Origin: Gemmataceae bacterium
GTDB lineage: Bacteria; Planctomycetota; Planctomycetia; Gemmatales; Gemmataceae
Direction: 5' to 3'
DNA length: 51,721 bases
NCBI GenBank assembly: GCA_009692065.1
Contig: SHZY01000023.1
Span: 1 to 51,721, forward strand
Under the pieces are notes generated by a model. That model did no database searches, had not been told where the DNA came from, and was given only the letters and a program-made list of their open reading frames with translations. Position numbers and translations under genes: made by a program. Positions 43,433 through 51,721 of this stretch are shown here, one piece after another; within the stretch, counting starts at the first letter, position 1, and every line of letters starts with the position of its first letter.

Positions 43433-43474
43433 TTCGTTTAGCGCCCGCATGGCACCGCGCGGGCGCTAAACGAA
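43433..43474. repeat. Perfect palindrome, TTTAGCGCCCGC type
   Basis: Arms 43433-43448 and 43459-43474 are exact reverse complements (16 bp) around ATGGCACCGC, with outer sequence TTCGTTTAGCGCCCGC. It lies 11 nt downstream of the DUF6807 stop on the minus strand. Confidence 0.92.
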
Positions 43475-43485
43475 TATAGGAATTA

Positions 43486-44505
43486 CTACTTGTCACGCAA
43501 CTTCACGAACCGCTGGTAGTATCCCTCGACCTGCCCGCTGACGGCGTCGCCTTCGTGCAGCAGCATGCCGTAGCGCAATACCAGGTGTTCCCCCTTCTTC
43601 AGTCGCACCAGCTCGTTGTTGCCCTTCACGGCCGGGAACTTGGCGTGCTTATCGCGGCCAAAGGGGTTCGCCGCCATCAGACCGTAGCCGCGGACGTGCC
43701 AGCAGGTGGGGTGCGGGTTCTTCGGATCGACGAGCACGGTCAAGCCGACCTCTTTGCCGCCGACGGGGCCGGAGTAATCGCACCAGGCGGACACTTGGCC
43801 CCAGCATTCCTTTTCGCCGATCTTACCCTCGGCATTCTGAATCTTGCCTTTGCCCGTCTTGCCCGCGTTGATGACGTCGTTGATGCGAATGCCGAAGGCG
43901 CCTTCCTTGGTGTCGCCGAAGGTGAGATTGCAGACAGTGGCGTGCAGGTCGCACTGGACGACGATCAGGCGGGCCTTGCCGGTGGCGTACAGATGAATGG
44001 CGCGTGTTTCATCCATGATCTTGGTCCCCTCGGCCGTACTCCATTCGTTTTTGGTGACGACCGACCCATGGCCCGGCGCATTTTTCGGGTCGCCGACGGC
44101 GGTAACGACCATTTTGCCATGCCCCTTGGCGATCGACCAGAAATCGACGCCGGCCACACCTTTGATCTTGGTTGGAAGTTCGATGCCTTCGGGAATGAGG
44201 TCGCCGTGGCAAAACCACGCAGATTGCTGATGCGGATGGTCGATGGCTTCACCGGGCTGGGCTTTTTCCATGGGCCAGGACCGTGTCAACGGCACGCCGC
44301 CAGGGGCATTGACGGGCCAAAAGATCGGCTTGGGCCGGTCGGCGCCGATTAGATAGCGCGTCACCAGATCGTCGTCGATGGAAAATTCGAGGGCGTCCTT
44401 GGTTTTCTTAATCTGCACCTTGCCTAGTTGCTGTGCGTGGACCGGTAGGACACTTGCCAGCAGTATGGTGGCGAGGCTGGCGGCGAAAAACGATTTCATG
44501 ATCAT
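43486..44505 (-). CDS. Secreted DUF6807 (PmoA-like) protein
   Basis: 339 aa. A signal peptide ends near HAQ (residue 25). The mature beta-rich protein contains DHPHQQSAWFCHGDL, GFGIRIND-like AFGIRINDVI, and CWHVRGYGLMAANPFG, typical of the DUF6807/PmoA family common in Planctomycetes and often near sugar-use genes. No function is established. The ATG at 44505 has GGAG 8 nt upstream; a second ATG follows 6 nt later. It diverges from clpC across a 350-nt gap. Confidence 0.82.
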   Translation of the reverse strand: MIMKSFFAASLATILLASVLPVHAQQLGKVQIKKTKDALEFSIDDDLVTRYLIGADRPKPIFWPVNAPGGVPLTRSWPMEKAQPGEAIDHPHQQSAWFCHGDLIPEGIELPTKIKGVAGVDFWSIAKGHGKMVVTAVGDPKNAPGHGSVVTKNEWSTAEGTKIMDETRAIHLYATGKARLIVVQCDLHATVCNLTFGDTKEGAFGIRINDVINAGKTGKGKIQNAEGKIGEKECWGQVSAWCDYSGPVGGKEVGLTVLVDPKNPHPTCWHVRGYGLMAANPFGRDKHAKFPAVKGNNELVRLKKGEHLVLRYGMLLHEGDAVSGQVEGYYQRFVKLRDK

Positions 44506-44599
44506 GAGAGGGACTCCAGTTGATTGCTTGGTTGCGGATCATTTCATCGTATCCGCGTTCCTTTCGCCAGTGAAATGTTGAGAAAAAGGGGATTTGCTG

Positions 44600-44670
44600 A
44601 AACGAGCCGCGGCCGTCAGGGAGCGTAGGATCGATGCCCCGCACCGCTTCCTGACGGTCGCGGCTCGTTT
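44600..44670. repeat. CGAGCCGCGGCCGTCAGGGAGCG inverted repeat
   Basis: Arms 44600-44625 and 44645-44670 pair over 26 bp with two or three mismatches. On the plus strand the right arm runs into TTTTT. Unlike most palindromes here it does not follow a stop codon; it sits between divergent genes, about 40 nt before the clpC promoter. Confidence 0.88.
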
Positions 44671-44709
44671 TTGAAACCAAACTGCCCATTTGCCCATTTC
44701 CCCCTCGCC

Positions 44710-44738
44710 TTGATTTGTTTTTTTCCCCACCATAGAAT
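44710..44738 (+). promoter_or_regulatory. Sigma-70-type promoter for clpC
   Basis: TTGATT (44710-44715), 17-nt spacer, TAGAAT (44733-44738). Both boxes are close to consensus, and the region is A/T-rich compared with its surroundings. The clpC start lies about 100-120 nt downstream. Confidence 0.5.
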
Positions 44739-44858
44739 GCTCCTACAGACCAGCTTTGTGGCTGCACCAATGTCGCGATCGGAACCGTAACCCACACGAC
44801 GTGGAATCGCCTTCCCTTCACACGAAACGGTCCAACCATGGCGGAGAGTGATTGGCCA

Positions 44859-47384
44859 ATGTACGAACGATTCACCGACCGAGCCCGCAAGGTGATGCAG
44901 CTCGCCAACCAAGAGGCGCAGCGCTTCAACCATGAATACATCGGGACCGAACACATCCTGTTAGGCTTGGTCAAGGAGGGGACCGGCGTTGCCGCCAATG
45001 TCTTGAAAAATCTCGACATTGACCTACGCAAGATCCGCCTGGAAGTCGAAAAGATTGTCCAGGCGGGGCCCGACATGGTCACGATGGGGAAACTCCCCCA
45101 GACGCCGCGGGCCAAAAAGGTCATCGAATACTCCATCGAGGAGGCCCGCAATCTCAACCATAACTATGTCGGAACCGAGCACCTCCTGCTCGGCTTGCTG
45201 CGCGAACAGGAAGGCGTGGCGGCCCAGGTGCTCATGAACCTCGGGCTCAAGTTAGAGGACGTCAGAGAAGAAGTACTCAACCTGTTGGGGCATAACATGG
45301 AATCCAGTGAATCAGGCGGTGGCGGTGGCGGCGGTGGCGGTGGCGGCGGCAGCGAACGCACCGCAAGCAAGACCAAATCCAAAACCCCGGCCCTCGATTC
45401 CTTTGGACGCGATCTCACCGAGCTCGCGCGCCAGGGCAAGCTCGATCCCGTCATCGGCCGGCATAACGAAATCGAACGCGTCATCCAGATCCTGAGCCGA
45501 CGCACCAAGAATAACCCCGTCCTCCTCGGCGAAGCCGGCGTCGGCAAGACCGCCATCGTCGAAGGCCTCGCCCAGATGATCGTCGACGGCAGCGTCCCCG
45601 AACTTCTGCGCGATCGCCGCATCGTCGTCCTCGATCTCGCCATGATGGTAGCCGGCACCAAGTACCGCGGCCAGTTCGAGGAACGCATCAAGGCCGTCAT
45701 GAACGAGGTCCGCCGGGTCAAGAATACGATCCTGTTCATCGATGAATTGCACACCCTGGTCGGCGCCGGCGGCGCGGAAGGTGCGATCGACGCCTCCAAC
45801 GTCCTCAAGCCCGCCCTCGCGCGTGGCGAAATCCAGTGCATCGGTGCCACCACGCTCGATGAATACCGCAAGTACATCGAAAAGGACGGCGCCCTCGAAC
45901 GCCGCTTCCAGCAGATTATCGTCAACCCGCCCTCGAAGGAAGAAGCCGTCGAAATCCTCAAGGGTCTGCGCGACCGCTACGAAGCCCATCATCGCGTGCA
46001 GATTCGGGACGACGCGCTCGAGGAAGCCGTTGAGCTGTCAGATCGTTACATCACCGGTCGCTGCCTGCCTGACAAGGCGATTGACGTGATCGACGAATCG
46101 GGCGCGCGCGTTCGGCTGCGTGCGATGACCCGGCCGCCCGATCTCAAGGAACTCGACTCACAGATAGAGAAGATGAACCAGGACAAGGAAGCCGCGGTCG
46201 CTGAGCAGGACTTCGAGAAGGCCGCCGACCTGCGCGACGCGGCCGACAAGCTCAAGAAAAAGAAGGACGGCATCACCAAGGAATGGCGCGACAAGGCCAA
46301 GGAGATCGACGGCGTCGTCGATGCCGAGGTCATCCGCGAGGTCGTCAACAAGATGACCGGCGTGCCCTTGACGCGCATCAGCACCGACGAGACCCAGCGT
46401 CTGCTGGCGATGGAAGACGAGCTGCACAAGACCGTCATCAGCCAGCACGAGGCGATCACGGCCATCGCGAAGGTCGTCCGCAAAAGTCGCGCGGGCATGA
46501 AGGATCCCAAGCGCCCCATCGGCTGCTTCATCTTCGCCGGCCCGACCGGCGTCGGCAAGACGTTGCTGGCGAAACGGCTCGCCCAGTTCATGTTCGGCGA
46601 CGAAAACGCCCTCGTCTCGCTCGACATGTCCGAGTACATGGAAAAACACAACGTCAGCCGACTCACCGGCGCTCCTCCCGGCTACATCGGCTACGAAGAA
46701 GGCGGCCAGCTGACCGAGAAGATCCGCCGCCGGCCTTACAGCGTCGTCCTCATGGATGAAATCGAGAAGGCCCATCCCGATGTCTGGAACATCTTGCTCC
46801 AGATCTTCGAAGAAGGCCGGCTCACCGACAACGTTGGCCGCACCGTCGATTTCAAGAATACGATCATCATCCTGACCACCAACATCGGCGCCCAGGAAAT
46901 CGCGGGTAAAGCATCGCTGAACCCGTTCGGCAAGCGCGATGCCGAGACGACCTACGAAAAGATGAAGAATACGCTCAAGCAGGAGATGGAAAAGACGTTT
47001 CGGCCAGAGTTCCTCGGCCGGCTCGACGACATCATCGTCTTCCGCAGCCTCGTGAAGAACGATCTCAAGGAGATCGTGGACATCGAACTTGCCAAGGTCC
47101 GCAAACGCTTGAAGGAAAAGGGCTTTGCCCTCGAATTGAGCGACGAGGCCAAGGATTTCGTCATCGAAAAGGGCACGAGCCTCGAATTCGGCGCCCGCCC
47201 GCTCCGCCGGGCGATCGAGAACCTGCTCGAAGACCAGCTCGCCGAGGACCTGCTGCGCGGCACCTTCATCGGCAAGACGATCATCTCGGTCCGCGTGGGC
47301 GAAGTCGCCGGCGAGAAGAAGCTCATCTTCGAAGGCTCGGGCGAAGTCGTCGAACTGGCCGAAGCGGTGACGGCCGCGAAGTAA
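44859..47384 (+). CDS. clpC: ATP-dependent unfoldase ClpC
   Basis: 841 aa. Two N-terminal Clp repeats ([15 protein letters not shown] and [13 protein letters not shown] regions), AAA+ domain 1 with Walker A GEAGVGKT, a middle coiled-coil ([19 protein letters not shown]) with the UVR-like [13 protein letters not shown], and AAA+ domain 2 with GPTGVGKT. It unfolds proteins for ClpP. A run of 12 Gly residues joins the N-domain to the first AAA+ domain (coding about 45315-45351). The ATG at 44859 gives the usual [10 protein letters not shown] start and has GGAGAG 10 nt upstream; an in-frame ATG at 44838 is possible. It is transcribed from the promoter at 44710. Confidence 0.95.
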   Translation: MYERFTDRARKVMQLANQEAQRFNHEYIGTEHILLGLVKEGTGVAANVLKNLDIDLRKIRLEVEKIVQAGPDMVTMGKLPQTPRAKKVIEYSIEEARNLNHNYVGTEHLLLGLLREQEGVAAQVLMNLGLKLEDVREEVLNLLGHNMESSESGGGGGGGGGGGGSERTASKTKSKTPALDSFGRDLTELARQGKLDPVIGRHNEIERVIQILSRRTKNNPVLLGEAGVGKTAIVEGLAQMIVDGSVPELLRDRRIVVLDLAMMVAGTKYRGQFEERIKAVMNEVRRVKNTILFIDELHTLVGAGGAEGAIDASNVLKPALARGEIQCIGATTLDEYRKYIEKDGALERRFQQIIVNPPSKEEAVEILKGLRDRYEAHHRVQIRDDALEEAVELSDRYITGRCLPDKAIDVIDESGARVRLRAMTRPPDLKELDSQIEKMNQDKEAAVAEQDFEKAADLRDAADKLKKKKDGITKEWRDKAKEIDGVVDAEVIREVVNKMTGVPLTRISTDETQRLLAMEDELHKTVISQHEAITAIAKVVRKSRAGMKDPKRPIGCFIFAGPTGVGKTLLAKRLAQFMFGDENALVSLDMSEYMEKHNVSRLTGAPPGYIGYEEGGQLTEKIRRRPYSVVLMDEIEKAHPDVWNILLQIFEEGRLTDNVGRTVDFKNTIIILTTNIGAQEIAGKASLNPFGKRDAETTYEKMKNTLKQEMEKTFRPEFLGRLDDIIVFRSLVKNDLKEIVDIELAKVRKRLKEKGFALELSDEAKDFVIEKGTSLEFGARPLRRAIENLLEDQLAEDLLRGTFIGKTIISVRVGEVAGEKKLIFEGSGEVVELAEAVTAAK

Positions 47385-47409
47385 TACCGCCCCATTCAAC
47401 CTCCGAACG

Positions 47410-47440
47410 CCAGCGCGGCGGCCAAAAAACGCCGCGCTGG
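47410..47440. repeat. GC-rich hairpin after clpC
   Basis: CCAGCGCGGCG / CGCCGCGCTGG, perfect 11-bp arms around GCCAAAAAA, 25 nt after the clpC stop. It has no U-tract, so it would stop transcription only with help, but it could protect the mRNA 3' end. Confidence 0.75.
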
Positions 47441-47536
47441 TACGAAGGCTCGGTTCATTTCAATTCATGGCCATCCGGCCGTCTGCCGAATCTTGTACCG
47501 ATCCAATCGCAATGGCAACCAAACCCTGATTTTTGT

Positions 47537-47564
47537 TTGACACGAAAAAGGGCATTGTTACATT
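47537..47564 (+). promoter_or_regulatory. Sigma-70-type promoter
   Basis: TTGACA (47537-47542), 16-nt spacer, TACATT (47559-47564), about 85 nt before the start at 47650. The -35 box is an exact consensus match. Confidence 0.42.
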
Positions 47565-47649
47565 TGAAAAAGCTTCGATTCAACCCGGGCCTCCAAGGAT
47601 TCTCTCGGCGTGTGCACACTCCACGAGCTGCGATTGAGGTAACCCCAAG

Positions 47650-48516
47650 ATGGACAGACTTCTTTGGCTCCTGCTGGTCATTTCATGCGCCCTGGTTGCC
47701 AGCCTGCTGGGCGGATTGCTCCGTTGGGCGCTCATCGATCGACACAAGAAGCCCGTCAAATTACGCCGGCGTCGCGGCCGCGACGACGATGAGGACGAGG
47801 ACGAAGTTGAAGAAGACGACGACCAGTCTTCGTCGCGAAACAAGAAGGCGCAAAAAGGGCTGAGCCCCGTCGCCCTCTGGATCTTCGCCGGCGTGGGCGG
47901 CGGCATCCTGGTGATGCTTTTCATGTGTGGGATCATCGGCCTGATTGCGAAGGCCATCAGCGATTCCAATGAGGTAGTCGCCAAAGACGGCGATCCACCC
48001 AAGGACGGAAAACCGGTCGAGCCAGTCGCCGAAGACCTGGGGCCGAAGGAAAAACAGACCCAGATCCTCGGCGCCGCCAACAACCAGACGTTCAGGGACG
48101 AGGCCCCCGCCGGCGGCCGGCTGATCGGCTTCGAATTGGGCCTTAGCGAGGCCTTCAACGTGGACATGGTACGAGCCGTCCAGCCGATCTACGGGACGCC
48201 CAACGGCGAAGTTGCCGGCCGACGCTTCGGGGCCGATTTTACCAAGCCGGTGCTGGTCAAGGCCAAGCCGGGCTATGCCGTCGGCGCCCTCAACGTCAAG
48301 GCCGGCCTGATCATCAACGGCTTTTCCGTCACCTTCATGCGCGTCAAGGGAGACGGCCTCGACCCGACCGACTCCTATTCAACCCAGTGGATCGGCGACA
48401 AGACCGGAGGCAACGGCCCCATACTTCTGGCCGGCGACGGCGCCACCATCGTCGGCGTCATCGGCAGGCACAACGCCAGGGAATGCACGGGAATCGGATT
48501 GTTGAGAAAGAAATAA
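47650..48516 (+). CDS. Membrane-anchored protein with C-terminal beta domain
   Basis: 288 aa. A first hydrophobic helix (2-25), a basic then strongly acidic stretch (RRRRGR, DDDEDEDEVEEDDD, about 40-58), a second membrane helix (about 75-102), then a beta domain (about 130-288: GGRLIGFELGLSEAFNVDMV; GYAVGALNVKAGLIINGFSV; TGIGLLRKK). I recall this C-terminal domain as common in Gemmataceae, with a jacalin/lectin-like repeat pattern (GDG, IGR). The function is unknown, perhaps ligand binding outside the membrane. A GAGG lies 10 nt before the ATG at 47650. Confidence 0.65.
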   Translation: MDRLLWLLLVISCALVASLLGGLLRWALIDRHKKPVKLRRRRGRDDDEDEDEVEEDDDQSSSRNKKAQKGLSPVALWIFAGVGGGILVMLFMCGIIGLIAKAISDSNEVVAKDGDPPKDGKPVEPVAEDLGPKEKQTQILGAANNQTFRDEAPAGGRLIGFELGLSEAFNVDMVRAVQPIYGTPNGEVAGRRFGADFTKPVLVKAKPGYAVGALNVKAGLIINGFSVTFMRVKGDGLDPTDSYSTQWIGDKTGGNGPILLAGDGATIVGVIGRHNARECTGIGLLRKK

Positions 48517-48686
48517 CGACCGCTCATTAGGTGAATAAACCTACGAGCCGGTGGGTTGATCCCGCCCGCGTTCTCCTCTTGCGATATTGCCGTGGGTTGA
48601 TCGATTGCGCAACAACGCATCGTCAGGACTGCCCCCTTCTCTCGTTCTTGCTTTCTCCTTATATCAATCCCCAAAGGAGCCAACTC

Positions 48687-50960
48687 ATGAGCCAAATTTA
48701 TTCGGTGATCGGCACGCGGCCGATCCGTCACGATGGCGTCGATAAAGTCACGGGCCGCGCGCAGTACGGCGCGGACTTCCAGGCCGCGGGGCTGTTGCAC
48801 GGGCGAATCTTGCGCAGCCCGCACGCGCATGCGAAGATCAAAAAGATCGATGTGTCGAAGGCGCTCGCGCTGCCGGGCGTTGAGGCGGTCATCACCTCCG
48901 CGGACTTTCCCGATCCAGGCGACCGCATGGCCAACCTCGGCGAAGGGGCAATCAAGCTGCGCGATTTGAGCAGCAATTGCCTGGCGCGCGACAAGGTCTT
49001 TTACAAGGGCCAAGCCGTCGCTGCCGTCGCCGCCGCCAACGGGCACATTGCCGAGGAAGCGTGCAAGCTCATTCAAGTCGAGTATGAAGTGCTGCCAAGC
49101 GTCACCGAGGTCGTCAAGGCGATGCAGCCCGGCGCCCCGATCCTGCACGACGACCTCGTCACCGAATCGATGGCCGGCCCGGCGGAGAAGAAACCGACGA
49201 ACATCGCCAAGCACCTGCAATACAAGCTGGGCGATCCGGACAAGGGATTTGCCGACGCGAGGATCGTCATCGAGAAATCGTTCAACACCGCGACTGTTCA
49301 TCAGGGCTACATCGAGCCGCACAACGCGTCTGCCCTTTGGAACGCGGATGGCGCGCTGACGATCTGGTGCTCGACGCAAGGGGCGTTCACGGTGCGGGCC
49401 CAGGTTGCGGAGCTATTGCAGATGCCAATCGCCAAGGTCAAGGTGGTGCCGATGGAGATCGGCGGCGGTTTCGGTGGCAAGATTCGCGTCTATCTGGAGC
49501 CGGTGGCCGCGGTGCTGAGCAAGAAGACGGGCAAGCCAGTCAAGGTGCTGATGGATCGCGCCGCCTGCTTTGAAGCGACCGGCCCGACGCCGGGGTCGTT
49601 CATCAAAGTCAAGGTCGGCGCCGATGCGAATGGCAAGATCACCGCCGCCCATGCCTATCTCGCTTATGAAGCCGGCGCGTTCCCCGGCTCGCCGATCTGG
49701 GCCGGCTGCGTTTGCATCTTCTCCTGCTACGACATCCCGAACCTCTTGATCGACGGCTACGACGTTTGCGTCAATAAACCCGCGACCTCGGCCTATCGCG
49801 CTCCCGGTGCGACCAACGCTGCCATGGCGATGGAGACGGTCGTCGATGAGATTTGCGAGAAGCTCAAGATCGACCCGCTCGAATTCCGTATCAAGAATTC
49901 CTCGAAGGAAGGCAGCCGCCGCGCCGACGGCCCGGTGTTCCCACGCATCGGCGGTGTGGAAACCCTGCAAGCCGCCAAGAACCATCCGCACTACAAGGCG
50001 CCGTTGACGCAAGGGACGAACCCCGCCTTCCCTCGCGGCCGCGGAGTCGCCGCCGGCTTCTGGTTCAACATCGGCCTCAAGTCGAGCGTCAGCGCAAGCG
50101 TCAACGGCGACGGCTCGGTCAGCATGGTCGAAGGCTCCACCGACATCGGCGGCACGCGCACGTCCATCGCCATGCAACTGGCTGAAACGCTCGGCATCCG
50201 CGCGGAAGACGTCAAGCCCTCCGTCGCCGACACCGACTCCGTCGGCTACACCGACGTCACCGGCGGCAGTCGCGTCACCTACGCCACGGGCTGGGCCGCG
50301 TTTGAGGCCGGAAAAGACATCCAGCGGCAGATGATCGACAAGGTTGCCGTGCTCTGGAAAGTGAAGCCGGAGGAACTGGAGTACAAAGGCGGCGCGGTCG
50401 TTTCCAAGTCGGATGCCGCGAAGAAGATAACCTTCCAGGAAGTCGCCGCCGAGGCGCAGAAGCATGGCAGCGTGATAATCGGCCGGGCCAGCGTCGATCC
50501 GCCGTGGCCGGGCGGCGCGTTTGCCGTCAATATTGTCGATGTCGAAGTCGATCCGGAGACCGGCAAAGTCAACATCCTGCGTTTCACCGCCGTGCAAGAC
50601 TGCGGCAAGGCGATTCATCCCAGCTATGTCGAGGGCCAAATCCAGGGCGGCTCGGTGCAAGGCATCGGCTGGGCGCTCAACGAGGAGTACGTCTACAACG
50701 ACAAGGGCGTGATGGCGAATGCGAGCTTCCTCGATTACCGCATGCCGACGGCTCTCGACTTGCCGATGATCGACGCGGTGATCGTCGAGGTGCCGGACCC
50801 CGGCCATCCCTACGGTGTGCGCGGGGTCGGCGAGGTGCCAATTGTACCGCCGTGCGGGGCGATTGCGAACGCGATCTACGCCGCGGTCGGCGTGCGGATG
50901 GACGTCCTGCCGATGTCGCCGCCGCGGGTGTGCAAGGCGATGATGAAAATGAAATCGTGA
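48687..50960 (+). CDS. Molybdenum hydroxylase large subunit (xanthine dehydrogenase family)
   Basis: 757 aa. The opening VIGTRPIRHDGVDKVTGRAQYGAD and the long C-terminal domain are typical of the molybdopterin-cytosine-dinucleotide subunit. Key motifs are EIGGGFGGKI, SAYRAPGATNAAMAMET (AYR-x-PG loop, not the AYRCSFR of CO dehydrogenase), IGGTRTS and the active-site Glu in GVRGVGEVPIVP near the C-terminus. These enzymes oxidise purines, aldehydes or N-heterocycles; the substrate is unknown. The partner FAD and 2Fe-2S subunit genes are absent on both sides, which is odd. ATG 48687 has AAAGGAG 7 nt upstream; the 5' extension to 48531 is not protein-like. Confidence 0.9.
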   Translation: MSQIYSVIGTRPIRHDGVDKVTGRAQYGADFQAAGLLHGRILRSPHAHAKIKKIDVSKALALPGVEAVITSADFPDPGDRMANLGEGAIKLRDLSSNCLARDKVFYKGQAVAAVAAANGHIAEEACKLIQVEYEVLPSVTEVVKAMQPGAPILHDDLVTESMAGPAEKKPTNIAKHLQYKLGDPDKGFADARIVIEKSFNTATVHQGYIEPHNASALWNADGALTIWCSTQGAFTVRAQVAELLQMPIAKVKVVPMEIGGGFGGKIRVYLEPVAAVLSKKTGKPVKVLMDRAACFEATGPTPGSFIKVKVGADANGKITAAHAYLAYEAGAFPGSPIWAGCVCIFSCYDIPNLLIDGYDVCVNKPATSAYRAPGATNAAMAMETVVDEICEKLKIDPLEFRIKNSSKEGSRRADGPVFPRIGGVETLQAAKNHPHYKAPLTQGTNPAFPRGRGVAAGFWFNIGLKSSVSASVNGDGSVSMVEGSTDIGGTRTSIAMQLAETLGIRAEDVKPSVADTDSVGYTDVTGGSRVTYATGWAAFEAGKDIQRQMIDKVAVLWKVKPEELEYKGGAVVSKSDAAKKITFQEVAAEAQKHGSVIIGRASVDPPWPGGAFAVNIVDVEVDPETGKVNILRFTAVQDCGKAIHPSYVEGQIQGGSVQGIGWALNEEYVYNDKGVMANASFLDYRMPTALDLPMIDAVIVEVPDPGHPYGVRGVGEVPIVPPCGAIANAIYAAVGVRMDVLPMSPPRVCKAMMKMKS

Positions 50961-50979
50961 GTCGGTCGGGCCGAAATGG

Positions 50980-51462
50980 TCACAGGTCGATGTGTCTTGT
51001 GGCGGGTGTGTTGGGCATCCGCCATCCTTGGGTTTCTGTTGCGCCGCCGCTGCCAGTCAGTACCTGGCGTGCTTCGGGGGATTGGAAGACAATTCGCAGG
51101 AGTTGGTCCGCATCCCGCGACTGAATCAGCTCACCGGCTTCCCAACCACTCAAAATCGATACCTCTTTTCGCAACAGGTCGGCGAGTTCCTGCGGACTGA
51201 GCCCTAATTCCTGCCGTCGTTGTCGAATCTCGTCTGGTTGAAGCAGCCCCGCTTATTTTCGAAGGGCACGACTAATTTGCTCGCTCGATTCATCGTCGAA
51301 ATAGAGCTGCCCACAATTTGAACACTTGGGAGTGACAAGATCAGGAACATGAACGTGATAGGTGCGACCGTCGTGATCGATTTCGACATCGTAGGTCAGC
51401 GTCGCCAACGACACGGTCGATGTATGGCATTTGCTGCACTTCGTGCAGATTTTTCGTTCCAT
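50980..51462 (-). pseudogene. YgiT/MqsA-type zinc-finger/HTH regulator broken by a stop codon
   Basis: The N-terminal part (51462 to 51253) is a YgiT-type zinc finger: CTKCSKCHTST and PKCSNCGQLYFD. It ends ISRALRK then TAA (51253-51255). The same frame continues without a gap: AGLLQPDEIRQRRQELGLS, QELADLLRKEVSILSGWEAG, QSRDADQLLRI, the HTH of MqsA-like antitoxins. In relatives the stop position is often Gln, so one C-to-T change (CAA to TAA) would explain it. A GAGG precedes the ATG at 51462. The intact protein would be about 160 aa, a DNA-binding antitoxin. Confidence 0.8.
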
Positions 51463-51473
51463 GACTACCATCC

Positions 51474-51632
51474 TCAAGATTCCTGACGATGCGCGCTGAC
51501 AATTTCGATCCAAGGCTCCACGGGGTCGTCGTCTACAAGTTTGACTTCCACGAAAATCCCGTGTGTAAATCCGGGTAGCCCTTCACGGGCAGCTGGCTTC
51601 GGCTTGCCCGGTTTTCGGCCACTGCTTATCAT
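51474..51632 (-). CDS. Small protein upstream of the broken YgiT gene
   Basis: 52 aa, not recognised; reads MISSGRKPGKPKPAARE, then GIFVEVKLVDDDPVEPWIEI. Its TGA overlaps the GAGG ribosome site of the YgiT gene, 11 nt before that start, so the two look co-transcribed. In MqsRA-like systems this position holds the toxin; this ORF is too short to resemble known toxins. An in-frame TAA lies 9 nt upstream of the ATG, so no longer form exists. Confidence 0.38.
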   Translation of the reverse strand: MISSGRKPGKPKPAAREGLPGFTHGIFVEVKLVDDDPVEPWIEIVSAHRQES

Positions 51633-51640
51633 GTCGCGTT

Positions 51641-51721
51641 ATGACGACCGCAGGGACGCTACCGTGCGCAGGATGCGCCAGGCTGGAACAACAGTTTAAG
51701 GAACTCCAAGCTCGGTTTGCG
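51641..51721 (+). mobile_element. Start of an IS66-like transposase (cut by the window end)
   Basis: An ATG at 51641 opens 27 codons without a stop to the window end: MTTAGTLPCAGCARLEQQFK, then a leucine-spaced helical stretch. The CxxC followed by a coiled-coil of charged residues is the opening of IS66 TnpC-type transposases. Without the rest this is a provisional call. If right, the broken YgiT gene lies next to an insertion element. Confidence 0.42.

Larger units (their letters stand above)
44506..44858. other. Divergent gap between DUF6807 and clpC
   Basis: This stretch holds the 26-bp inverted repeat at 44600-44670 and a good promoter at 44710-44738. The remainder shows no gene. No CIRCE-like dyad for heat-shock repression was seen upstream of clpC. 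Confidence 0.6.

Noticed and set aside
44506..44858. Search for a CIRCE heat-shock element upstream of clpC
   Set aside because: No TTAGCACTC-N9-GAGTGCTAA-like dyad is present; the inverted repeat at 44600-44670 has an unrelated sequence.
46158..47399. Minus-strand open frame opposite clpC
   Set aside because: ClpC is unambiguous and fills this stretch; the antisense reading is low-complexity and has no motif.
49413..50807. Long open frame on the minus strand opposite the molybdenum hydroxylase gene (464 aa)
   Set aside because: Same reason: the plus-strand protein has all family motifs, the antisense frame has none.

Overview
The window is high-GC bacterial DNA that looks like a chromosomal segment of a planctomycete, most likely Gemmataceae/Gemmatales. 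This rests on the gene set: a DUF3857/transglutaminase/TPR giant, an FHA-GAF histidine kinase, a membrane Ser/Thr kinase with a GRGGMG loop, a C-terminal beta domain typical of Gemmataceae at 47650-48516, DUF6580 and DUF6807 proteins, a decayed PEP-CTERM-like protein, futalosine-pathway MqnC, a start of an IS66-like transposase, and many intergenic palindromes. The assignment is inference; there is no rRNA or other marker. I saw no tRNA, rRNA or CRISPR array.

Layout. 0-5 kb, minus strand: truncated HNH protein, DUF1445 hydro-lyase and a 1173-aa secreted transglutaminase-TPR protein. 5.1-9.2 kb: a GNAT acetyltransferase, then a decay zone in which three broken genes (two deacetylase-related, one secreted-protein remnant) surround an intact NAD-sugar epimerase. 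9.2-17.7 kb: thioredoxin reductase, methyltransferase, a small unknown gene, an M20 peptidase, a sulfotransferase, a papain-like protease and a cyanophycinase-like protein. 17.8-28 kb, minus strand: LptB with an extra C-terminal domain; a tightly packed four-gene operon (REC-GAF regulator, membrane Ser/Thr kinase, zinc-ribbon membrane protein, secreted DUF1028 protein); thiolase; FHA-GAF histidine kinase; HAD phosphatase; class IV aminotransferase. 28-36 kb, plus strand: a peptide-use block (small lipoprotein, OPT transporter, S46 dipeptidyl peptidase, M48-like lipoprotein with a dead active site) and leuC-leuD. 36-44.5 kb: mqnC, a Phd/ParE-type toxin-antitoxin pair, an NtrC-like regulator divergent from an HD-GYP-like protein, a CPBP protease, YCII, DUF6580 and DUF6807 proteins. 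44.8-51.7 kb: clpC, a membrane-anchored beta-domain protein, a lone molybdenum hydroxylase large subunit, a YgiT/MqsA-type regulator broken by one stop codon, and the edge of an IS66-like gene.

The most striking non-coding signal is a set of near-perfect palindromes placed within about 17 nt of stop codons. At least ten share a terminal TTAGC/GCTAA box but have different stem bodies. Other families (CCACGGGGAGCACGGGG, CCACGGAAGAAACACGG, CGAATCACGAAAACACG, CCCTCTCCCTCCGGGAG) occupy the same kind of position, and in two places one palindrome sits inside another. Two gene groupings also deserve attention: the REC-GAF/kinase/zinc-ribbon/DUF1028 operon with the nearby FHA kinase, and the OPT-S46-pseudo-M48 block.
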